35,519 nt of DNA from an uncultured Lachnospiraceae bacterium (GTDB lineage Bacteria > Bacillota_A > Clostridia > Lachnospirales > Lachnospiraceae), in contig CANOBT010000047.1 in the NCBI GenBank assembly GCA_947564305.1, positions 1 through 35,519 on the forward strand. The letters run 5' to 3'. The position numbers and the translations under genes are program-made. The stretch's first letter is position 1, and each line of letters begins with the position of its first letter. Shown here piece by piece: positions 7,265 through 14,613 of this stretch. The notes under the pieces are model-generated. The model ran no database searches, was not told the origin of the DNA, and saw only the letters and a program-made list of their open reading frames with translations.

Positions 7265-8113
7265 TTACCGGGGCAGTTGACCAGACAGACTGTTCAGTAC
7301 CTCTGCAATATCCCCATCTATCCCATATGACCTATCCGCAATGACATCCGGAACATGAACTTCTCCCCTATTCACTGTAATATAGGTTGCAAAAGGTTCC
7401 TCTTGTGCCAGCCGCATGAAAGGAGCCTTAATCATCTGATTGCGCCATCCAACGCCAAGTTCCAGAATAACCAGCTTTTTACCGTGAAATTCCTGCACAA
7501 AATTTTGGTATTCCTGCGCCTTCTTTTTCCAGTTATCAGTCTGAAAAAATGACTGGTCGCCTGCCATATTCGGCTCCATAAATCCACCGCACCTGGGGCA
7601 TCTTACCAACGCTTCCACAGTCACTTTCCCATCTGCTTCCGTCTCTGCCATGCGTATTATATCTGCCGGGTCACGATAGACCGCCCCATGACAATGTTTG
7701 GCACAGCGGTACTCTGTAATTTTCCCCTCCATCTCAAAGACACGCTCTAGAGAAAAACCAGCCAGAGAAAAATGATCCTCCCCATTAGAAGTCACAACAA
7801 AATAATCCTTATTCTCCACCAAAGCATACAAATTTTTCATCATCTGGCTTGGCTGTTCCTTATACCTTTTCAGATATGCCAGACGGCTGAAATAAGCCCA
7901 CTGCTCCTGCGGCCCTTCAAAATCCAGGAACATTCCCTGCAGCAGACTCCGTATCCCATATTTTTTTCGGAAATCTCCAAAATGTTCCCGGAACCAGTCA
8001 TCATCAGCAAAAATATTATACCCCTCCGAAATTGACAGGCCATTGCTGGCTCCGATCAGGACTGCATCGGCTTCCTGAATTTTATCCCATATCTGCTTAA
8101 ACAAATTCTCCAT
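7265..8113 (-). CDS. Sir2-like NAD-binding protein, paralog 1
   Basis: This 282-residue protein has a divergent sirtuin layout. A Rossmann start, DAVLIGASNGLS (17-27), is followed by an inserted helical part. VVTSNGEDHF (106-115) takes the place of the usual TQNxDxLH. A Cys4 zinc module (C137, C141, C172, C175) and LELGVG for late NAD contacts come next. Sirtuins use NAD+ to deacylate or ADP-ribosylate proteins. The catalytic His normally just before the zinc module is not there: the equivalent stretch reads FEMEGKITEY, with E129 in the His position by my alignment. The start is backed by AAGGAGGTAAGGATA. It overlaps the upstream paralog by 17 bp, so the two are translationally linked. Deacylase activity is doubtful; ADP-ribosylation or a non-catalytic partner role is possible. 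Confidence 0.78.
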   Translation of the reverse strand: MENLFKQIWDKIQEADAVLIGASNGLSISEGYNIFADDDWFREHFGDFRKKYGIRSLLQGMFLDFEGPQEQWAYFSRLAYLKRYKEQPSQMMKNLYALVENKDYFVVTSNGEDHFSLAGFSLERVFEMEGKITEYRCAKHCHGAVYRDPADIIRMAETEADGKVTVEALVRCPRCGGFMEPNMAGDQSFFQTDNWKKKAQEYQNFVQEFHGKKLVILELGVGWRNQMIKAPFMRLAQEEPFATYITVNRGEVHVPDVIADRSYGIDGDIAEVLNSLSGQLPR

Positions 8114-9011
8114 TATCCTTACCTCCTTCTGATATCCGGCAGGTCTTTTTTGCTTCTGTCATTTTCACAGCATCTTCAAGAACCTTCGCAATATCTTCCC
8201 TGATTGCCAGCCCCTTATCCGCAATTTCATCCGGCAGCAAAGCATCCTCCGGATTGATTGTAATATAAAATGCCAGCGGCAACTGATATGTCAGATTCCA
8301 GAAAGGCTCCTTGATAAACATTGGCGTCATCCGTCCAACCCCTAATTCAAGAAACAGTATTTTTTCACTGCTGTGCTGCTGCAAAAATTTCCTTATTTTT
8401 CTATACTCGTCTTTGTATTTCGCACCTTCCAGAAACGTATAGCCCCGCACCCAAGGTTCAAGTTCCGCCCCACACTGCGGACATCGTGGAATCATTTCTG
8501 TGGGAATCTTCAAATCCGAATCAATAGCAGCATTCATACCATAAACCATATCCTTGTTATAAAATATTTCATCATGGCAGCGGCTGCTGCATTGGAAGTA
8601 TCGGGAATCCCCTTGAATGGCACTCAGTTTTTCTTCCTGAACAACACGTGTAAACTGGAAATCCTGATTCGTAGTCATGATGTGATACGTCTTTCCTTCC
8701 AACAATTCCATTAAATCATAATAGGGCCTGCCAGTTTCACACTCATATTCCAAATAGCACATCCTGGCAAGGAATGCCCAACGCTCCTCCCTGGATGGAT
8801 ACCTGTAATAAAACCCATTGAAAGCGCCAACATATCCATACTTTTTATGAAACTCCCCTAAATACTTCTGGAAATAACTGTCATTCTGGTAAAAAAAGTT
8901 GTATCCGCAGGCAGCAGACATTCCTGCTGCCGCACCCACCAAAACCGCATCTGCTTCTTCTATTTTTTCAAGCAGATGCCCTACATTTTTCTCATGATCA
9001 CTTTGAAACAT
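8097..9011 (-). CDS. Sir2-like NAD-binding protein, paralog 2 (SirTM-like active site)
   Basis: This 304-residue paralog is encoded just upstream of, and overlapping, the previous gene. It shows DAVLVGAAAGMS (21-32), HIMTTNQDFQF (110-120), a Cys4 zinc module (C141, C145, C177, C180) and LELGVGRM. The conventional catalytic His is replaced by Gln within AIQGDS (Q133), with N115 in the TTNQD motif. That Asn/Gln pair is what I recall for class-M sirtuins (SirTM), which are protein ADP-ribosyltransferases. SirTM genes usually travel with a macrodomain, GcvH-L and a lipoate ligase; none is nearby. The start follows AGAGGATGTTCAGGT. A tandem pair may act as a heterodimer. Family call good, activity inferred. 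Confidence 0.78.
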   Translation of the reverse strand: MFQSDHEKNVGHLLEKIEEADAVLVGAAAGMSAACGYNFFYQNDSYFQKYLGEFHKKYGYVGAFNGFYYRYPSREERWAFLARMCYLEYECETGRPYYDLMELLEGKTYHIMTTNQDFQFTRVVQEEKLSAIQGDSRYFQCSSRCHDEIFYNKDMVYGMNAAIDSDLKIPTEMIPRCPQCGAELEPWVRGYTFLEGAKYKDEYRKIRKFLQQHSSEKILFLELGVGRMTPMFIKEPFWNLTYQLPLAFYITINPEDALLPDEIADKGLAIREDIAKVLEDAVKMTEAKKTCRISEGGKDNGEFV

Positions 9012-9093
9012 ACCTGAACATCCTCTTCTTTTTCACTTTGTTTAAACCAATCAAGGCAAAAACCGTTGTAAACTTTTCACCTTTTCAAGGTTA

Positions 9094-9122
9094 TTGACAC
9101 GTTGTATCGAAAAAATTATAAT
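9094..9122 (+). promoter_or_regulatory. Consensus promoter of the TetR gene
   Basis: TTGACA (9094-9099), a 17-bp spacer and TATAAT (9117-9122) give a perfect consensus promoter. The expected start lies near 9129, leaving about 90 nt of leader before the coding region. Confidence 0.85.
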
Positions 9123-9137
9123 GTATATAACTTCAAA

Positions 9138-9191
9138 AGTGCTTGACATTTTTCAAAAAAGAAAGCACTCCTTTACAGAAATGCTTTTTTT
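9138..9191 (+). promoter_or_regulatory. Attenuator-like leader of the TetR gene
   Basis: Two mutually exclusive hairpins share one strand. AGTGCTT (9138-9144) can pair with AAGCACT (9163-9169). Alternatively AAAGAAAGCA (9158-9167) can pair with TGC followed by seven T (9182-9191). The second is a terminator-like stem with its U run partly inside the stem. The layout looks like an antiterminator/terminator switch between promoter and start codon. What would control it is unknown. Confidence 0.45.
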
Positions 9192-9219
9192 GTATAGAAC
9201 TTAAGAAAGGACTAAGAAA

Positions 9220-9810
9220 ATGGCTGAAAGAAAAACTGACCGGCGCACCATTTACACAAAAAATATGATCAAAGATTCCCTGCTTGAACTGCTAAAACAT
9301 ACTCCTTATGAGAAAATCACAGTAACATCCATCTGTAAACAGTCAGAAATCACAAGGGCAACATTTTACCTGCATTATAACAATATTGATGAAGTTTTAG
9401 ACGAAGTACTTGACGAGGCGCTCCGCCTTACAGAACTGGATGATCATTTTTCCATTTCCTCATCCCATCTGTTTGCTTATGCCGGAATTGAAAAAGCATT
9501 CTCTCCTGCCCGGGAAGATCCCGATACCCTTCTTCCGCCATGCCAACGTGCTGCCAGCAATCCCAAATACCGTGTCCTGTTCCTTGACGAAACAATGTCC
9601 CACCACATACTGGAAAAACTCTACAAAAGAGAAAAAGGCAAAAGAATCCCCGAAATTATGAATACATACCATGTAACTGAATGGGAAGCTGATAAACTGT
9701 TCCTGTTTATGCTTCATGGCAGCTTCGCTGTCAATAAAGCACTTGGATGGAATAAAACCCCCGACTGGTACCGCGCGCAGAAAGTGATCCAAGATCTGAT
9801 AGAACCATAA
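9220..9810 (+). CDS. TetR/AcrR-family transcriptional regulator
   Basis: This 196-residue regulator has an N-terminal TetR helix-turn-helix. KITVTSICKQSEITRATFYL (about residues 30-49) holds the recognition helix, followed by HYNNIDEVLDEVL. The C-terminal half is helical and unassigned, as usual for ligand-binding domains of this family. AGAAAGGACTAAGAAA supports the start. It is divergent from the sirtuin pair (208 bp between starts) and convergent with the flavoprotein gene, so the sirtuin pair is its most likely target besides itself. The inducer is unknown. Confidence 0.85.
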   Translation: MAERKTDRRTIYTKNMIKDSLLELLKHTPYEKITVTSICKQSEITRATFYLHYNNIDEVLDEVLDEALRLTELDDHFSISSSHLFAYAGIEKAFSPAREDPDTLLPPCQRAASNPKYRVLFLDETMSHHILEKLYKREKGKRIPEIMNTYHVTEWEADKLFLFMLHGSFAVNKALGWNKTPDWYRAQKVIQDLIEP

Positions 9811-9918
9811 TTTTCAATTTTGACTTGGGAGCTGCACTCGTGCATGGTCAGCTATCGTTTTATTATTTAAAATTGCCACACTTTACACAGCTTTTTTGCT
9901 CCCGATTTTCTCCTCCAA

Positions 9919-9972
9919 AAAAGCCAACTCCTCAAAACCTTTATATACGTTGTTTTTATAGGGCTGGCTTTT
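9919..9972. terminator. Shared terminator between TetR and flavoprotein genes
   Basis: AAAAGCCA (9919-9926) and TGGCTTTT (9965-9972) pair across a 38-nt loop. On the minus strand the stem runs into six T residues, serving the leftward flavoprotein transcript. The long loop is atypical but AT-rich. Confidence 0.5.
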
Positions 9973-9984
9973 GGCATATTCACT

Positions 9985-10605
9985 TTACTTGATAAAATGC
10001 GTCCACTGACGTTCCTCGTACACCGGAGCTTCCAAACCGGATTTCTTCCCGGCCTCTATATTTTTAAGCTGCCATGCCATATTCTGTCCAAGGGTACGCA
10101 TGGTCTGCAAACCTTCCTCGTCTTTTTTTACATCTTCCGGCGAAAAACCATGTACCTGATTCCAGTATTGTGAAGCCACAACCTGCATATTGGAAATGGT
10201 AAAGTACATATTAAGACTCTGGAATGCCATGGAAGCCCCGCCCCTTCTGCATGAAACAACAGCCGCTCCCAATTTGCCGCCCCACTCATAAAGAGAGCTT
10301 TGGAATAAACGGTCAAGGAGGCATTTGATCTGGCCGCTGGGGCCGCCATAATACACAGGAGAACCTATAATCAGTCCCTGAAATTCATCCATATGCTTGT
10401 GAATCTCATTCGCCAAATCGTTGAATACACACATACCGGCATTACCACATTTGCCGCATCCGATGCAGCCGGGAATCGACTTCGCCCCAATCCAGAGCAG
10501 TTCCGTCTCCACTCCATTAGAATTCAGCGTATCCGCAACTTCCTTCAATGCAGTGTAAGTGCATCCATGTTCATGAGGGCTTCCGTTCAATAATAGTACT
10601 TTCAT
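9985..10605 (-). CDS. Iron-sulfur flavoprotein / NADPH-dependent FMN reductase family
   Basis: This 206-residue flavodoxin-fold protein starts with KVLLLNGSPHEHGCTY, the FMN phosphate loop. It carries CIGCGKCGNAGMC, a compact C-x2-C-x2-C-x5-C motif typical of archaeal/clostridial iron-sulfur flavoproteins that bind a 4Fe-4S cluster. GSPVYYGGPSGQIKCLLDR is the second FMN-binding loop. Such proteins shuttle electrons from ferredoxin or NAD(P)H to quinones, nitro compounds or O2/H2O2. The exact substrate is not deducible. AGGAGAGGATGGAATAAAAA precedes the start. It has its own promoter at 10691-10719 with a palindrome inside the spacer. It is transcribed towards the first TetR gene and away from the second. 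Confidence 0.88.
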   Translation of the reverse strand: MKVLLLNGSPHEHGCTYTALKEVADTLNSNGVETELLWIGAKSIPGCIGCGKCGNAGMCVFNDLANEIHKHMDEFQGLIIGSPVYYGGPSGQIKCLLDRLFQSSLYEWGGKLGAAVVSCRRGGASMAFQSLNMYFTISNMQVVASQYWNQVHGFSPEDVKKDEEGLQTMRTLGQNMAWQLKNIEAGKKSGLEAPVYEERQWTHFIK

Positions 10606-10690
10606 TTTTTATTCCATCCTCTCCTATTTATAATATTGCTGAGCAGGAAAACTCCTTTTCTGCCTGCTGCCCATATCTTTATGCGTCTTC

Positions 10691-10719
10691 ATTATAGAGG
10701 ATGCCACCCTCGCTGTCTA
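10691..10719 (-). promoter_or_regulatory. Promoter with embedded palindrome, flavoprotein gene
   Basis: On the minus strand TAGACA (10719-10714) and TATAAT (10696-10691) are 17 bp apart. The spacer contains a 15-bp near-palindrome GAGGATGCCACCCTC (10697-10711), broken only at symmetric inner positions. A dyad exactly between -35 and -10 is the arrangement used by MerR-type and some TetR-type regulators. With a normal 17-bp spacer, repression by occlusion is more likely than MerR-style DNA twisting (inference). Confidence 0.65.
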
Positions 10720-10924
10720 ATACTTCCTGTCAATCAATCCATAGATGAAATCTATTCCTATTATTTTTTCTGTTAAATATTACAAGATACTATCCTCCCA
10801 GTTACAGTCTGTAATTCCAAGCAGCTTTCCAATCTGGAGCGAATCTTTTAGAGCGTTTTGTCAATTATTTTTTTCTATTTGTTTTTTGCACAGTGGATGT
10901 TCCAGAATAATCTTTAAACTGCTA
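10720..10924. other. Non-genic stretch between flavoprotein promoter and TetR gene
   Basis: Part of a 319-bp gene-free region. The minus strand contains a 13-bp palindrome TTACAGACTGTAA around 10802-10814. A short open frame there ends in LQIGKLLGITDCNWEDSIL, which could be a gene tail but has no recognisable family. I see no promoter of good quality and no RNA gene in it. Confidence 0.3.
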
Positions 10925-11491
10925 TCAATTGGACGTCTCCTGAACCTCTGTTCCTGTAATCCTACAAACAAGCAGAGCAAGTTCGTGTGTATCAGGACGG
11001 TCATTTTCTGGTAATCGTATCCATTGCTCAAGCATGGCAACAATGCCGCTGATTACAAAGGTTGTGACATATTCCTGTTCAGATTTTGTCTGCACACCAT
11101 GTAGATGATAATGGATATATTGATTTTGCTGTAAATATTCTCTGCATTTGCGCTGTATAACACAGCTTTTTCCGTTTTGGATAATTAGTGCAAAAGTGGA
11201 TTGGTAATTTTCAAAAAAGGAGAAAAACAGTTTAGATGCATCGCACAGACTGCTTATTTCATAGGTTTGAGACACGGATATGAATTCTTCAAATACAGTG
11301 TCCAAGTAAAATTCCAGAATCTCTTCTTTATCTTTGAATATCTGATAAAAGGTCTGGCGGGATAATTCAGTCATTGCCATGAGCTGCTTGATGGAGATGC
11401 TTTCTAGAGGTGTTGTTTGCAGCAGCTGTAAAAATACCTGTACGATTTCCCGGCGGGAACGCAGTGCGGAAGGATTGTTTCCAGTATACAT
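10925..11491 (-). CDS. TetR-family transcriptional regulator
   Basis: This 188-residue regulator has a TetR DNA-binding domain: LESISIKQLMAMTELSRQTF (about residues 29-48), then YQIFKDKEEILEFY. The helical C-terminal half resembles the DhaS/TetR_C_7-like type. The start is placed at ATG 11491, where AGGAGGTTAATAAAT precedes it; 15 extra upstream codons lack a ribosome binding site. It is divergent from the broken DUF401-type permease gene. It lies downstream of its own promoter and an 8-bp dyad operator, indicating autoregulation. The lost permease (and perhaps the CGGC protein) was probably its regulon (inference). Confidence 0.83.
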   Translation of the reverse strand: MYTGNNPSALRSRREIVQVFLQLLQTTPLESISIKQLMAMTELSRQTFYQIFKDKEEILEFYLDTVFEEFISVSQTYEISSLCDASKLFFSFFENYQSTFALIIQNGKSCVIQRKCREYLQQNQYIHYHLHGVQTKSEQEYVTTFVISGIVAMLEQWIRLPENDRPDTHELALLVCRITGTEVQETSN

Positions 11492-11528
11492 ATTTATTAA
11501 CCTCCTAAAAACCGGACAAAAAACCAAA

Positions 11529-11560
11529 GTTGTCAAACTTTATGGATACAGATTGACAAC
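11529..11560. promoter_or_regulatory. Dyad operator between TetR and the permease relic
   Basis: GTTGTCAA (11529-11536) and TTGACAAC (11553-11560) form a perfect 8-bp inverted repeat with a 16-bp spacer. It lies between the TetR promoter and its start codon, the usual place for autorepression. Confidence 0.5.
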
Positions 11561-11577
11561 CAAGATGCTTACTATAT

Positions 11578-11605
11578 ATAATAAGCCAAAGCATACAAAT
11601 GTCAA
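11578..11605 (-). promoter_or_regulatory. Promoter of the TetR gene
   Basis: On the minus strand TTGACA (11605-11600) and TATTAT (11583-11578) are separated by 16 bp. The dyad operator at 11529-11560 lies directly downstream. Confidence 0.65.
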
Positions 11606-11686
11606 TATTTTTACAGGTGTATGATTTACCTTCGATGAAAGTTATGGAAGTATACCAGAGGTGGGGAACATTTTAATTGCTGCAGG

Positions 11687-12657
11687 GAGATACATTCTCT
11701 TACTGTATTGATTTCATTGTATCTAATTACTTATTTGCAGAGGATGCTTGAGGCAAGAAGCCAGATTAAACTGGCAGGACAGGATTTAGACGGCTTATTC
11801 CATAATCGCCGGGTTAACGCAGCAGGTGCGTCTATGTTTATTGGTCTTTTACCATCAGCGGCTGCAATGCTTCTTTGCGGGAATATCGTAAAAGAGGCAA
11901 CAGAAGGATATCTTAAGCCCAGGGAACAGGCTTTTGTAACAAGTTGGTTTCGCCATATTCCAGAAAGTACCCCTTCCGACTTATGCAGGAGTTCTGTTGA
12001 TGGCAAATCTTTCTGGGGTTCCTCTTGGAAGATTTATGTTGGGAATGTTGATTCCTATGCTAGTTCTCGGAATATTGGGATATTTTCCTTGCCTGCATCA
12101 GCTGCCGAAAGATCCTGGTATTGATCGTATTATTTAAACTGTCAGTAGTACCAGCGGTTGCGGCAGTAATAGCCGTGTCTGCTTTCGTATACCGATTTCG
12201 CTTCAAAGAACTGCTCCCTATGCTTGGCAGTGCTTTTGAAATGAAGCTGTTGCTGAATACATTTCTTGTTTTGGTATTAAAAGAGTTCGTATCATATTCA
12301 GGTATGCTTACAAGGCTCCCAGGACTTCTCGCTGTATTGCCTGTTCCTGCGTATTTGGTTTTTGCGGCCCTGTTTTTTATCGGCGGCATTATCAGTGGAA
12401 CAAGCGGAATTATAGCGATGGGAACACCGTTGGCCTTTGCTGCGATAGATGGAGGTATGCCTTTTATGGTCTTGCTTATGTGTATATGCCATGCTGCCAG
12501 CCAGATATCGCCTACCCATATTTGCCTGGTAGTAGCATCTGAATATTTTCACATTTCACTGGGGGAATTGATCCAGAAAACGATGCCTGTATCATTAACT
12601 TTTTGTTTTCTGATGATCATCTATTACAATTTGCTGATCATGGCAGGAATAAGATAA
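11687..12657 (+). pseudogene. Broken DUF401-family membrane permease
   Basis: Three successive frames together encode most of a DUF401-type integral membrane protein (about 400 residues when intact, function poorly known). Frame 1 reads SLTVLISLYLITYLQRMLEA through FVTSWFRHIPES. At about 11970 the homology moves to the +1 frame (LPTYAGVLLMANLSGVPLGR and GYFPCLHQLPKDPG, stop at 12137). From 12121 a third frame runs VVPAVAAVIAVSAFVYRFR to the end at 12657, including FIGGIISGTSGIIAMGTPLA and SQISPTHICLVVASEYF. The first 60-80 residues with the start codon are missing. At least two frameshifts plus a 5' deletion mean the gene is dead unless the sequence contains errors. The frames still look well conserved, so decay appears recent. 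Confidence 0.75.
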
Positions 12658-12680
12658 TATAAAAGCAGGGAGGAAAGAAC

Positions 12681-13013
12681 ATGAAAGTTGGAATTATACG
12701 GTGTATGCAGACAGAGGATTTCTGTCCCGGAACCACGGATTTTCGGGTTATTCGTGAACGTACCGGTGCATTTGAGGGAGTGCAGGAAGAAGTAGAGATT
12801 GTTGGGTTTATTAATTGTGGAGGGTGTCCGGGCAAGAAGACTGTACTGCGGGCCAGAGAATTGGTGAAACGGGGGGCAGATACAATTGTGTTTGCGTCAT
12901 GCATACAAAAAGGGACACCGATAGGTTATCCATGCCCGTTTGCCAAAAGGATGAAAGAATTTGTTCAAAAAGAAGTCGGTAACGAGATAAGGATTTTAGA
13001 CTATACTCATTAG
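12681..13013 (+). CDS. CGGC-domain protein
   Basis: This 110-residue cytosolic protein starts with MKVGIIRCMQTEDFCPGTTD, has the family-defining NCGGCPGKK near the middle, and then GADTIVFASCIQKGTPIGYPC. The conserved Cys residues (CMQTEDFC, CGGC, SCIQ, PCPF) suggest metal or cluster binding; the family is described as a putative metal-binding domain with no settled function. GGGAGGAAAGAAC supports the start. It follows the broken permease by 23 bp and was probably its operon partner. It ends at the bidirectional terminator at 13029-13055. Confidence 0.82.
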   Translation: MKVGIIRCMQTEDFCPGTTDFRVIRERTGAFEGVQEEVEIVGFINCGGCPGKKTVLRARELVKRGADTIVFASCIQKGTPIGYPCPFAKRMKEFVQKEVGNEIRILDYTH

Positions 13014-13028
13014 TCATTTTATTAGTCA

Positions 13029-13055
13029 CAAACCACCACTTCAAGTGGTGGTTTG
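13029..13055. terminator. Bidirectional terminator embedded in the MATE gene end
   Basis: CAAACCACCACTT (13029-13041) and AAGTGGTGGTTTG (13043-13055) form a nearly perfect palindrome. The last codons and stop of the leftward MATE gene (Gln-Thr-Thr-Thr-stop) are themselves one arm. Plus-strand transcripts of the CGGC gene meet it followed by ATTTACC. Confidence 0.75.
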
Positions 13056-14396
13056 ATTTACCAAAGTTTTCTTTGTACATTTAAACAGGATCAATGCAAT
13101 CGGCAATGTCAGAATCTCTGCAAAAATATAAGCAAACCACACTGCCGTAGTATGGTTCGTCCATGCAAGCAGAACCACACATGGCAACAGGAAGACCGCC
13201 TGCCGCGCCAGTGTCAATATCATGCTGTAGACAACGCTTCCCAATGCCTGAAAGAAATGGGAAAACAAAATACAGGGCACCGAAATGAGATAACTTAGCG
13301 AAAGTATACGGATAGCAGGAACTCCGATTAAAAGCATCTGCCTGGAAGCATTAAGCATCAAAAGTATCTGCTTTGGCAACGTCTCCAATATAAGAAACAG
13401 CAAGGTAAAGATTACAATAGAATCAGCCAATGCCCAACGAAGCGTATCAAATATTCTTCTGCGGTTCCTCGCACCATAATTATAAGCGGCAATCGGAATC
13501 AGCCCCAAACATATGCCATGCACACCGATCAGGGCAAGATTCTGAATCTTGCTGCATATTCCGGCTACAGCTACAGCAGTCGGTGAAAGTGCGACCAACA
13601 CCGAATTGATCAGAACGCCCACCCCTGAAGTAAGCCCCTGCATAAATGCCGTAGGAGCGCCAACCCGCAAAATTCCCAACATACAGCAGATATTGGGCTG
13701 AAATGTAAAATGTATTGGTATCTCACGATTATACTGTAGATTCAGGAAAAGCGCAATGAGCGCCCCACAGGTCTTTCCAATCATAGTTGCGATTGCTGCG
13801 CCCGCCGTACCCATAGCAGGCAGGCCAAACCATCCAAAGATAAGGATGGGATCAAGAACCAAATTAATGAGAGAAGCACCGCCAAGAGATATAAGAAAAA
13901 GCGTGGAATGGCCAGTCGCTATCAGACAACGATCAAAAACCCACTGCACCATATTTCCCAGAGAAAAAATCATACAGATGGAAAGGTAACGAATACCATA
14001 GTCGGCAATCCTCTCATTTCCACCAGACTGCCAAAGGAAAAATGGTTCAACCGCTGTCAGCCCAACCACAACAAGAATCCCCCATGCGAAAAACGCAAGA
14101 AACAGACCTGCCGAGACGGTTTTCTGTACTGTATCCCTGTCCTTTTCCCCAAGAGCCTTTGACACAACAGCATTCAGCCCCAGAGCTATGCCGCTTCCAA
14201 GTGCATCCATCAAAAGCTGCATCGAAGCTGCAAGAGAAACGGCAGTCAATGCCTCCTCATTAATCCGGGCAATAAACATACTGTCTACCGTATTGTAAAA
14301 CGTACTGAACAACAGGGAAAGCATAAGAGGTATAGAATTTACTAAGAGCAGACGTTGTATGGGAGCCGTTCCCATGCGGTTTTCAATTTTCATCAT
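13041..14396 (-). CDS. MATE-family multidrug/cation exporter
   Basis: This 451-residue protein has about 12 membrane segments and resembles the DinF/NorM-type MATE family, which exports organic cations and drugs using Na+ or H+. Typical features are LLLVNSIPLMLSLLFSTFYN with TVDSMFIAR in the first repeat, DRCLIATGHST before the domain break, LDPILIFG and MGTAGAAIATMIG, and the second-repeat ARNRRRIFDTLRWA. ATGGAGGAGGAAAC precedes the ATG ATG start. It is divergent from a LysR gene (217 bp between starts) with dyads in between, so that regulator probably controls it. Substrate unknown. Confidence 0.92.
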   Translation of the reverse strand: MMKIENRMGTAPIQRLLLVNSIPLMLSLLFSTFYNTVDSMFIARINEEALTAVSLAASMQLLMDALGSGIALGLNAVVSKALGEKDRDTVQKTVSAGLFLAFFAWGILVVVGLTAVEPFFLWQSGGNERIADYGIRYLSICMIFSLGNMVQWVFDRCLIATGHSTLFLISLGGASLINLVLDPILIFGWFGLPAMGTAGAAIATMIGKTCGALIALFLNLQYNREIPIHFTFQPNICCMLGILRVGAPTAFMQGLTSGVGVLINSVLVALSPTAVAVAGICSKIQNLALIGVHGICLGLIPIAAYNYGARNRRRIFDTLRWALADSIVIFTLLFLILETLPKQILLMLNASRQMLLIGVPAIRILSLSYLISVPCILFSHFFQALGSVVYSMILTLARQAVFLLPCVVLLAWTNHTTAVWFAYIFAEILTLPIALILFKCTKKTLVNQTTT

Positions 14397-14480
14397 GTTT
14401 CCTCCTCCATAAAACCAGATTTTTCCAAAGAGCTGAACAGGCCCCTATTTCCGTCATCTTGACTTTCCGGGAAAAAGTAT

Positions 14481-14503
14481 ATAGAATGTATCTATCATTC
14501 TAT
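14481..14503. promoter_or_regulatory. LysR-type operator between MATE and LysR genes
   Basis: ATAGAATG (14481-14488) and CATTCTAT (14496-14503) form a perfect 8-bp inverted repeat with a 7-bp spacer, containing a T-N11-A core. A second, shorter copy, ATAGACTGAATCTAT, lies near 14580 next to the LysR start. Two such sites fit recognition and activation sites of LysR regulators. Confidence 0.6.
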
Positions 14504-14613
14504 TACCAAAGCCTGCTTGATTTACTTAAATTATATTGGTATTTATCCGAATTATCCAATATTTCCTTTTAATAGAACGATAGACTGAATCTATAAACTG
14601 GCGGAGGACGATT

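Noticed and set aside
7265..9011. LipS/SirTM-macrodomain-type lipoylation/ADP-ribosylation operon
   Set aside because: The two sirtuin-like proteins fit partly, but no macrodomain, GcvH-L or lipoate ligase gene is present, so the full system is not claimed.
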